This document shows positions 53,060-60,012 of a stretch of 60,012 nucleotides of DNA, one piece after another. Location of the stretch: NCBI GenBank assembly GCA_029245125.1, contig JAQWPZ010000196.1, positions 1-60,012 on the forward strand. The letters are read 5' to 3'. This DNA is from Rubripirellula sp. Its GTDB lineage: Bacteria; Planctomycetota; Planctomycetia; Pirellulales; Pirellulaceae. The position numbers and the translations under genes are program-made. The notes under the pieces are model-generated. The model was given only the letters and a program-made list of their open reading frames with translations, did no database searches and was not told the DNA's origin. Numbering within the stretch: the first letter of the stretch is position 1; every line of letters begins with the position of its first letter.

Positions 53060-55303
53060 ATGCAATCAGATAGCCTGAGTCTCCACTGCATATTGACCGT
53101 GAACGCAAAGCAAAAACAGAAAACCGCTGCCCCACAGAAGTTGCCTGCTGATCGATTCATCAATCGTGAATTGAGCTGGCTGGAATTCAATCAACGCGTC
53201 CTGGAACAGGCCGCCGACACCTCGCTGCCACTGCTGGAACGCGCTAAATTTCTGGCGATCACTAGTTCGAACTTGGATGAGTTCATGATGGTTCGCGTCG
53301 GCAGCCTGAAGATGCAATACGCGCGGAATGCGCTGGTTCGAGATCCCTCAGGCAGGACGGTATCCGAACAACTGCAGGCGGTCTCAGCCCGTTGCAAAGA
53401 AATCACGGAACGTCAGTACCAGCTTTTGAATGAATCGATCACTCCGCTGCTCGATGAAGCGGAGATTCAGCATATCGATCTGAATCATTGCAGCGATCGC
53501 TGCTCGCAAGCGGCTGAGCGACGTTTTTTGAATGATGTCTTTGCAGTGGTTTCGCCTCAGGTGGTTGTCCCCGAGCGGCCATTCCCACTTTTGCAAGGTT
53601 TGGGAATTCATCTGTGTGTTCGCCTGGCTCAAGAAACCCTGGCTCAAGAAACCCCGGCTCAAGAAACCCACGCCGATGCGACAGGGCAGGGGAGTGAGGA
53701 ACAGCAAGCTCCCGAGTGGGATTTTGCCGTCATTCCATTAGGGCGTACCGTACCGCGGTTGCTACCCATGCCGACCGATCGTGGGCATGCCTATGTGTTG
53801 CTTGAGGAGTTGATTGCCCACTTCGTCGAAGATTATTTTCCCGGGCGGCAAGTATTGGAGTGCATCGCTTTTCGGATCACACGCAATGCCGATGTCGAAT
53901 TGCGAGAGGATTCAGCGGCGGACCTCATGGTAGGCATGGAGGAGGTTCTGGAAAGCCGCCGCCAATCACGACCGATCCGGCTGGAGTACAGCAACGGTGC
54001 AAGTGATGCCATGCTCGCTTTCCTCTCTGAAAAGATGGGATTGCATGCTCAAGATCTGTTCGCCTTCGATGGCCCACTCGACCTGACCTACTTATTCACT
54101 CTCCATGGACTTGAAGGATTTGATCAGCTGCGAGATGAGCCTTGGCCACCACAAAGCGTTTCGGAAATTGATCCATCGGAGTCAATGTTCTCCACCATTG
54201 CGGCACGAGATCTTCTAATCGTGCACCCCTACGAGCAATTCGACCCCGTGGTGCGATTGATCGAGGAAGCCGCTGTTGATCCTGATGTTTTGGCAATCAA
54301 ACAAGTGCTGTATCGCACCAGCCGCAACAGCCCCATCGTTGCCGCCCTGATGCGAGCGGCCAAGTATGGTAAATACGTCTCCGTCATTGTCGAATTGAAG
54401 GCCCGCTTCGACGAAGCAAGAAATATCGAATGGGCTCGCGAGATGGAACACGCGGGCGTGCAAGTGATCTACGGTCTTCGCGGTCTGAAAACACACGCGA
54501 AGGTCTGCATCATCGTGCGACGGGAATCACAAGGCATCGTGCGATACATGCACTTCGGAACGGGTAACTACAACGAAGTCACCGCCAATCTTTACAGCGA
54601 CGTTTCCCTGTTGACCTGCAACGATCAACTGGGCAGCGATGCGACTGCTTTTTTCAACGGTGTCACAGGCGCCAGTCAACCACTCAAATTGCAACAGTTG
54701 GCAGCGGCGCCAACTTCGCTAAGACCGCGAATCCTCGATCTAATTGATGCAGAGACGCGTCGCGCTCGCGACGGACAAAAAGGCGAAATCATCGCCAAAC
54801 TCAATGCCTTGGTTGATACCGAAGTGATCGATGCTCTCTACCGGGCCAGCCAAGCGGGCGTCAAGGTTTTACTTAATGTCCGCGGGGTCTGTTGCCTGAA
54901 ACCGGGTGTCGAAGGGTTAAGCGAGTCGATCCGAGTTGTATCCATCATTGATCGTTTTTTAGAACATGCCCGGATCATTCAATTCCGTCATGGCGGCGAT
55001 CGCCAACTGTTCATCAGCAGTGCCGACTGGATGCCCCGCAACTTGGACCGTCGCATCGAACTACTCGTCCCAGTGGATGATAAAGATTGTCGCCGCAAGC
55101 TAAGTGACACACTCAAAATCTATTTCCAAGACAACACGAATACTTGGCAAATGCAAACAGACGGCTCGTACCAACGTATGACTCAGGAGCAGACGGCACT
55201 TCGTGCCCAGCAAACGCTGTACGACCGCACCTGCGAGGCTACCAGGGCGAGCAAAGAGCGAGGTCGGAGTTTCGAGCCCCATCGACCGAAAGCCGATCAG
55301 TAA
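53060..55303 (+). CDS. ppk: Polyphosphate kinase 1
   Basis: About 747 residues from ATG 53060 (GTG 53099 is an alternative; a TTG start inside the previous gene is unlikely). The N-terminal domain begins INRELSWLEFNQRVLEQA with SNLDEFMMVRVG. The phospholipase-D-like core carries the autophosphorylated histidine in GLKTHAKVCIIV, the GTGNYNE block, and the second histidine in FLEHARIIQF. PPK1 makes polyphosphate from ATP reversibly. Within the N-terminal half, a 15-bp triplicate encodes AQET three times; it lies in a loop region before HADATGQGSEEQQ and is not part of the conserved fold. Confidence 0.96.
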   Translation: MQSDSLSLHCILTVNAKQKQKTAAPQKLPADRFINRELSWLEFNQRVLEQAADTSLPLLERAKFLAITSSNLDEFMMVRVGSLKMQYARNALVRDPSGRTVSEQLQAVSARCKEITERQYQLLNESITPLLDEAEIQHIDLNHCSDRCSQAAERRFLNDVFAVVSPQVVVPERPFPLLQGLGIHLCVRLAQETLAQETPAQETHADATGQGSEEQQAPEWDFAVIPLGRTVPRLLPMPTDRGHAYVLLEELIAHFVEDYFPGRQVLECIAFRITRNADVELREDSAADLMVGMEEVLESRRQSRPIRLEYSNGASDAMLAFLSEKMGLHAQDLFAFDGPLDLTYLFTLHGLEGFDQLRDEPWPPQSVSEIDPSESMFSTIAARDLLIVHPYEQFDPVVRLIEEAAVDPDVLAIKQVLYRTSRNSPIVAALMRAAKYGKYVSVIVELKARFDEARNIEWAREMEHAGVQVIYGLRGLKTHAKVCIIVRRESQGIVRYMHFGTGNYNEVTANLYSDVSLLTCNDQLGSDATAFFNGVTGASQPLKLQQLAAAPTSLRPRILDLIDAETRRARDGQKGEIIAKLNALVDTEVIDALYRASQAGVKVLLNVRGVCCLKPGVEGLSESIRVVSIIDRFLEHARIIQFRHGGDRQLFISSADWMPRNLDRRIELLVPVDDKDCRRKLSDTLKIYFQDNTNTWQMQTDGSYQRMTQEQTALRAQQTLYDRTCEATRASKERGRSFEPHRPKADQ
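53624..53668 (+). repeat. 15-bp in-frame triplicate inside ppk
   Basis: CTGGCTCAAGAAACC, CTGGCTCAAGAAACC and CCGGCTCAAGAAACC run head to tail at 53624-53638, 53639-53653 and 53654-53668. They encode (L/P)AQET three times. The reading frame is kept. Confidence 0.9.
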
Positions 55304-55466
55304 GACCGCTCCGTTTCAAACACCAAGAAGCGGCCTTCGCATCCTGATTGAAAAAGACTCGCGGCAAGCAACAGCCGTCGCCCGCACCAGATTCGCCTCA
55401 GATTCCAAACACCCATCGTTCGCGTCTCAGATCTCTGCCGAACACCCGGCGATAAAACATCACCGG

Positions 55467-56948
55467 TTACAAAATATCACCGGGCCGGTACTTGGCCGCA
55501 TCGCCATAACGAGCAGTGATATCGTCGATTTTGGCAACCACGTTCCGCACCTGGGCGGGCGCATTTCCGATGAATTGATCGGGATCACCGATGGCAGTCT
55601 TCAACGCTGCGTCATCCAACGGAATTCGCTTATCGGCGGCGATCCGATCAATCAAATCATTCTGCTCGGATCCTGACTCGCGCATCGCGAGGGCAGTTGC
55701 CACGGCATGCTCTTTGATCACCTCGTGCGCCGTTTCTCTTCCCACCCCTGCCTTAATCGAGGCAACCAGAATCTTGGTCGTTGCCAGGAACGGAAGGTAA
55801 CGCCGCAATTCCCGATCGATGATCGCTGGGTAAGCACCGTAGTCCTCGAGAACCGTCAAGAAAGTTTCTAACTGACCATCGATCGCTAAAAAGGCATCTG
55901 GAATGGCAACCCGCCGGACCACACTGCAACTGACATCTCCCTCATTCCACTGGTCCCCGAGCAGACCGCCTACCATCGAAAGGTAGCCTCTCATAATCAC
56001 GCCAAATCCAGTAATCCGTTCAGCTGATCTTGCATTCATTTTGTGAGGCATCGCCGATGATCCGACTTGGCCTGGCCGAAACCCTTCGGTGGCAAGTTCC
56101 GCCCCAGCCATCAGTCTTAGCGTACGGGCGAAGTTAGCAGGTCCCGATGAAAGCTGAGTGAGTGTCGAAACAACCTGAAAATCAAACGAACGTGGATAAA
56201 CCTGGCCGACCGAATCGAGCACTGTCTGGAATCCCAAGTGCCCGGCAACGCGTTGGTCGAACTCATCTAACCTCGAAACATCCCCCTGAAACAGATCAAG
56301 CATATCTTGTTGGGTCCCGACCGGTCCCTTGATGCCGCGGAGGGGTAGCTTCTCAATCAGCGACTCTAAACACTCAAACGCGACCAGAATTTCTTCCGCG
56401 ACATTCGCAAAACGTTTGCCAACGGTCGTAATCTGGGCGGGAACGTTATGACTGCGACCGGCAATCGATAAATCGCAGTAATCAGCGGCACGTTGCCCTA
56501 ATAACGCCAAAACCGCCACGGCGTGATCCCGCACAATTCCCAACGCAGTCCGGATCTGCAGCTGCTCCACATTCTCTGTTAGATCGCGAGAGGTCATACC
56601 TTTGTGGATCTGCTCGTACCCGGCCAAGGCGTTGAATTCCTCAATCCTCGCTTTCACGTCGTGTCGGGTGACTCGCTCGCGAGCATCGATCGAAGGAAGG
56701 TCAACCTGATTTTGGACCGATCGATACGCATCCAATGCCTCGTCGGGCACTTCGACGCCTAAATCTCGCTGTGTTTCCAGCACAGCAATCCAAAATTCTC
56801 GCTCCAACCGCACTTTGGCGACCGGAGACCAAATCTCGGCCATGGTGGAACTGGCGTAGCGGCTGGCGAGCACATTAGGAAGATCAGCAGGCAAGACTGC
56901 CTCCAAGAATGAGAAATCGCTGTAATTCGCAGCGAAATGGGTGGTCAA
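55467..56948 (-). CDS. purB: Adenylosuccinate lyase
   Basis: 493 residues from TTG 56948. TTG 56894, preceded by GGAGG five bases upstream, would give 475 residues and is a plausible true start. The fumarase/aspartase-superfamily signature is GSSAMPHKMNAR. Other family blocks are YASSTMAEIWSPVAKV, HKGMTSRDLTENVEQL and GRSHNVPAQITTVG. It acts twice in purine synthesis, cleaving SAICAR and adenylosuccinate. It is convergent with ppk (163 bases apart) and divergent from the secreted-protein gene. Confidence 0.95.
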   Translation of the reverse strand: MTTHFAANYSDFSFLEAVLPADLPNVLASRYASSTMAEIWSPVAKVRLEREFWIAVLETQRDLGVEVPDEALDAYRSVQNQVDLPSIDARERVTRHDVKARIEEFNALAGYEQIHKGMTSRDLTENVEQLQIRTALGIVRDHAVAVLALLGQRAADYCDLSIAGRSHNVPAQITTVGKRFANVAEEILVAFECLESLIEKLPLRGIKGPVGTQQDMLDLFQGDVSRLDEFDQRVAGHLGFQTVLDSVGQVYPRSFDFQVVSTLTQLSSGPANFARTLRLMAGAELATEGFRPGQVGSSAMPHKMNARSAERITGFGVIMRGYLSMVGGLLGDQWNEGDVSCSVVRRVAIPDAFLAIDGQLETFLTVLEDYGAYPAIIDRELRRYLPFLATTKILVASIKAGVGRETAHEVIKEHAVATALAMRESGSEQNDLIDRIAADKRIPLDDAALKTAIGDPDQFIGNAPAQVRNVVAKIDDITARYGDAAKYRPGDIL

Positions 56949-56949
56949 A

Positions 56950-56975
56950 TGACAGCCTACACGTCTACGCTGTCA
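56950..56975 (-). promoter_or_regulatory. Inverted repeat at the purB 5' end
   Basis: TGACAGC (56950-56956) and GCTGTCA (56969-56975) are perfect 7-base arms separated by 12 bases, lying immediately upstream of the outermost TTG start of purB. It could be an operator or a leader hairpin masking the start. Confidence 0.4.
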
Positions 56976-57160
56976 CTAATTCGGTCTCGGCCCTCAGTCT
57001 CGGTCCTCTGAAAAGCCGTCCAAATCTCTCTGGGGGGATTTTCGAGGCGGTGTTTCGGGCCTAAATCGAGTTCGATAACATACTGGTTGTCCGTTTGGCC
57101 GCAAATCCGTTGAATTCCCAGGCCCCAGAAATCACGGCTTCTTCAAGCATCGGAAATTGA

Positions 57161-59158
57161 ATGATCCACCATTGCTGCCAAAACGCCGCTAATCTGTTCC
57201 CTGCAAAGCGGATTCAACGCAATTTGCCGATCGTTTTGGGCTTCCTGGTCGCTGGCTGGATCTGCCTCACGCTGTCCAACTCATCAGCCTGGGCTCAGGA
57301 TCAAGACGCAGAAAAATTTGTTCGCGCCACCGCGGTGTTGCCTGAATCGACTGCTGGCCTGGTACGAATTCCAAATTTCCCAAAATTCCAAAAAGCTTGG
57401 AAGCAAACGAGCATCGGGCGTTTGGTAGACGAACCCTCAATGCAGCCTTTTATCGAAGCTCAGCGCGAGCGGGTCGAAAAGTCGATGCAGTCGCTCGACA
57501 ACAAGATTGGTATTCGTCCAGAAGATCTTGCCGACATCGCTGCCGGTGAAGTGGTGGTCGCTTGGCTGCCATTCGAAAATGACAAACGCCGTCCTTTTAC
57601 AATTTGTCTGATCGCAGACGTACGGAATCGACGAGCCAAAGCGGAAGCGGTTCTGGAAACAATTGACAAAGACCTCAAGGCTGCCGGTTGGACTCGGAAG
57701 GACGTCGAGCACCGCGAACAAACCATTCGCTTGTACGACACTCAACCAAAGCCTGGCCAACTAAAGATTGAACAGATCGCCATCGCGCTGAGCGACGAGC
57801 GTATCATCGCAACCGACCGAGACACGGTTGTCTTTGGTTTGTTGGACTCGCTTGCCGGCGAAGCCGACAGCAAGTCCATTGAACAAGCAGATGAATTTGC
57901 TGCGGTCTTACGACGTTCTAGCGAAGCGATCCAACAACCTATCCTGGATGGTGGAGCGACCGTCTCCTTGGAGTGGTTCGCAAAACCATTTGAAATGGGA
58001 CGGGTTTTAAGAGAAGCATTCCAAGTCGACCGTGGTAACCAGGTCGATGTGATCAAACTGTTGGAAAACCAGGGCTTTGATGTCATTCGTGGAATCGGTG
58101 GCGTCGTCGCAATGAATGGCAAGAAATATGATTTGATCCATCGAGGATTTATCCTCGCCGATCAAAGCAAAATCGAAAAAGCTGCTCAGATGTTGCAGTT
58201 TGCCAACGATACGCTTAACGAGATCCCCACTTGGGTGCCCGGTCAGGTCGCCTCTTTCAATCGCTTGAATCTTAAAATCAAGGATGCATTTTGGGCGGCT
58301 GAGTCGCTTGTCAACGAAGCTTTCGGTGATGAAATTTTCCGAGACATCATCAGTGGAATTCGCGACGATGAAGATGGGCCGCAGATCGACATCGAAAAAA
58401 ATGTCCTCCCTAACCTAGACGACCAAATCATCTTGCTGACGGATAACGTGGAACCGGCTGACATCCAATCCGAACGCATGCTGATGGCACTTCGCGTCAA
58501 GGATGGAAAGGCAATCGAAAGAGCGATCCGCAAAGCGATGGAAGTCGAACCAGATGCAACCAAACTGGATACTCTGCCAGGGATCGAGATTTGGCAAGTC
58601 CAGCGAACGGATGATGCGGATGACTTCGATGAAGACTTGTTCGGGGACCTAGATTTAGATTTCGGTGAAGAAACAGCAGAAGAAACGCCGCCGCTCTTGG
58701 AACATTGGGCAATCGGGTTGGTTCCCGCCGGCCCTAGTTCCGAAAACGCTTACCTCATGTTCTCCAGTCATCCGGAATTCCTAATCGAATCAGCCAAACG
58801 AATCACCAATGAACCGGTAACTGATCGGCTCGAGCTATCGCCAGAGGCGATAGCCGTTCAATCAGCAATGAAAGACCTCGGCGTCACCAGTCCCGCCTTT
58901 GACCGAATCGTGCGCATGAAAGTGTCACTGCGCACCAAATATCAATTGCTGCGACAGGGACAGTTGAAAGAAAGTGACACGATTTTAGGTTCGTTTTATC
59001 GTCGCATCTTCGAAACCCAAGATGCAGACGAAGCGCAAGAACTCAACACCGCGAAACTACCAGCTTTGAGTGAAATTGAAGAATTTCTACCCAACGGCGG
59101 TAGCTTCTTTGAAACGACCGAGAGTGGCTGGAGTTTCAGCGGTTTTCTTCTGAAGTAG
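57161..59158 (+). CDS. Exported protein of unknown function
   Basis: 665 residues. A signal peptide covers about residues 20-46 (IVLGFLVAGWICLTLSNSSAWA). The mature protein has no recognised catalytic motif. It includes ATAVLPESTAGLVRIPNFPKF, ADIAAGEVVVAWLPFEN and an acidic stretch, DDADDFDEDLFGDLDLDFGE, near residue 490. The pattern resembles DUF3352-like planctomycete periplasmic proteins, a guess only. The stop is four bases before the convergent phosphoesterase gene. The 212-base upstream region holds no gene. Confidence 0.7.
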   Translation: MIHHCCQNAANLFPAKRIQRNLPIVLGFLVAGWICLTLSNSSAWAQDQDAEKFVRATAVLPESTAGLVRIPNFPKFQKAWKQTSIGRLVDEPSMQPFIEAQRERVEKSMQSLDNKIGIRPEDLADIAAGEVVVAWLPFENDKRRPFTICLIADVRNRRAKAEAVLETIDKDLKAAGWTRKDVEHREQTIRLYDTQPKPGQLKIEQIAIALSDERIIATDRDTVVFGLLDSLAGEADSKSIEQADEFAAVLRRSSEAIQQPILDGGATVSLEWFAKPFEMGRVLREAFQVDRGNQVDVIKLLENQGFDVIRGIGGVVAMNGKKYDLIHRGFILADQSKIEKAAQMLQFANDTLNEIPTWVPGQVASFNRLNLKIKDAFWAAESLVNEAFGDEIFRDIISGIRDDEDGPQIDIEKNVLPNLDDQIILLTDNVEPADIQSERMLMALRVKDGKAIERAIRKAMEVEPDATKLDTLPGIEIWQVQRTDDADDFDEDLFGDLDLDFGEETAEETPPLLEHWAIGLVPAGPSSENAYLMFSSHPEFLIESAKRITNEPVTDRLELSPEAIAVQSAMKDLGVTSPAFDRIVRMKVSLRTKYQLLRQGQLKESDTILGSFYRRIFETQDADEAQELNTAKLPALSEIEEFLPNGGSFFETTESGWSFSGFLLK

Positions 59159-59162
59159 GTTT

Positions 59163-59801
59163 TCAATCGAGTTGCAGACAAGCTCGCAGTTCTTCACGGA
59201 CAACCTTCAAAACCCGTTCTTGAACTTCTTCCAGCGGTCCTTCCTGGAATGCACCTGCGGCCGCCTTGTGACCACCGCCACCGAATTGCTGTGCAACCTT
59301 ATTGCAATCGAGTTCGCATCGACTCCGAAAGCTCAGCTTGTAGCCGCCACGAATCTGTCCCACAAAAATCACGGCGGCCTGCGTTCCTTCCACGGCGAGC
59401 GTCAAATTGATCGCGTCCTCGGTATCGCTGGGTAGGGCACCCATCGCTTCAAAATCTTCCTTCCTGACATAGGTGTGAACCAGAGTTCCCTCCAATTCAC
59501 ACGTTGTCCGCGAAAGCACCAAACCTCGAAGCTTCAATCGCCCCAACGTGTCGCGTTCATACAAATCCCCATAGATCTCACTAGGGACGACCCCCGCATC
59601 AATCAATCGAGCAATCACTCGATAAGTGTCGGCGGTCACGCTACCAAATCGAAACCAACCGGTATCAGTGGCAATCGCCGCAAACAGCGGTACCGCTGAC
59701 TTACGGGTCAATGAAACGCCCAACGCGTCTGCAGCTTGAACGACCAAGTGCCCAGTCGCTTCGGCTTGGTAATCCTTGTACATCGTTGCACCAAGGTCGT
59801 G
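59163..59801 (-). CDS. DHH-family phosphoesterase (NrnA-like), C-terminal part, truncated at a junction
   Basis: 213 codons match bifunctional oligoribonuclease/PAP-phosphatase NrnA: HDLGATMYKDYQAEATGHLV, AIATDTGWFRFGSV, and the DHHA1 motif QQFGGGGHKAAAGAF near the end. The family continues upstream with the DHH metal motif and ~130 more residues. Here homology stops abruptly at about 59801, and the upstream frame (to 60005) reads through unrelated sequence by chance. The gene is therefore a fragment created by a misjoin, or a true truncation. Known role of the family: degradation of nanoRNAs and of 3'-phosphoadenosine 5'-phosphate. Confidence 0.85.
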   Translation of the reverse strand, partial: HDLGATMYKDYQAEATGHLVVQAADALGVSLTRKSAVPLFAAIATDTGWFRFGSVTADTYRVIARLIDAGVVPSEIYGDLYERDTLGRLKLRGLVLSRTTCELEGTLVHTYVRKEDFEAMGALPSDTEDAINLTLAVEGTQAAVIFVGQIRGGYKLSFRSRCELDCNKVAQQFGGGGHKAAAGAFQEGPLEEVQERVLKVVREELRACLQLD

Positions 59802-59802
59802 G

Positions 59803-60012
59803 CAAAAAGATAGAACAAATAGGATGATCTTTTCTTTTAGAAAAATTATTTCGTATATTTCAACTTTTACCGCATTAGTTCCTGGGGATGTGATTGTTTG
59901 TGGTACGCCAACAGGGGCAGGAGCAAGGTTTGATCCTCCAATATGGTTGAAGCCTGGTGATATTGTAGAAGTTGAAGCAGAGGGAATTGGAGTTTTGTCA
60001 AACACCGTAGAG
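59803..60012 (+). CDS. Fumarylacetoacetate hydrolase family protein, internal/C-terminal fragment
   Basis: 70 codons open in the plus frame starting at 59803 and running off the window. The translation includes MIFSFRKIISYISTF, then PGDVIVCGTPTGAGARFDPP and WLKPGDIVEVEAEGIGVLSNTV, the C-terminal core of the FAH/MhpD fold (2-keto-4-pentenoate hydratase or acylpyruvase type). The N-terminal part with the metal ligands is missing because homology begins at the junction. By my count the segment is about 40% GC, and 24% in its first 70 bases, unlike the rest of the window. It most likely comes from another, AT-rich organism. Confidence 0.85.

Noticed and set aside
59163-60005. A single 280-residue minus-strand protein across the right end
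   Set aside because: Residues encoded beyond ~59801 have no phosphoesterase homology. The plus strand there encodes an FAH-family C-terminus, so the extended frame is accidental.

Overview
The window looks like a chromosomal contig from a planctomycete, probably Pirellulaceae and Rhodopirellula-like. The lineage markers are a PSCyt1-type cytochrome domain joined to a membrane module, a DUF1080 lipoprotein, a Ser/Thr kinase followed by an ECF-like sigma gene, hopanoid squalene genes, frequent GTG/TTG starts, and a ribosomal operon without rimM. Almost all genes are core metabolism or information processing. I see no phage, IS element, CRISPR array, rRNA or tRNA.

Layout. 1-237: 5' part of a class II-type photolyase gene running off the left edge. 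364-3936: hpnC, hpnD and hpnE (squalene for hopanoids), divergent from ispH. 4977-14572: an NhaC antiporter, RtcB RNA ligase, a double-DUF1080 lipoprotein, a sulfotransferase, a small MazG-like protein, a large membrane protein and an ABC ATPase. 14760-20512: holA, a 21-bp minisatellite, a large secreted protein and mnmG. 20937-27342: an HTH-receiver regulator with a soluble histidine kinase, gatA-gatB and a pair of unknown membrane proteins. 27390-30673: hisD-hisC-hisB (minus strand). 30825-36528: threonine aldolase, a GT39-like glycosyltransferase, a di-haem cytochrome and thiC. 36632-40833 (minus): an MFS transporter, a small zinc-type protein, dapB and thrC. 41175-46620: lspA, a HisN-like phosphatase, ffh, rpsP, trmD, rplS and a YraN nuclease. 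46650-55303: queC, a YhaM-like exonuclease, the kinase/sigma pair, the repeat-bearing cytochrome and ppk. 55467-59158: purB and a secreted unknown.

The last ~210 bases do not belong with the rest. At about 59800 a DHH phosphoesterase gene (minus strand) stops in mid-domain. It is replaced by AT-rich sequence that encodes, on the plus strand, the C-terminus of a fumarylacetoacetate-hydrolase family protein. This is most simply an assembly chimera at the contig end.

A recurring theme is short tandem duplication with periods of 15, 18, 20 or 21 bp. The copies inside genes keep the reading frame and often lie in secreted N-termini or linkers. I found no clear undescribed multi-gene system. The best candidates for unknown biology are the repeat families, the kinase/degenerate-sigma pair, the HTH-receiver regulator, and the overlapping membrane pair at 26087-27342.
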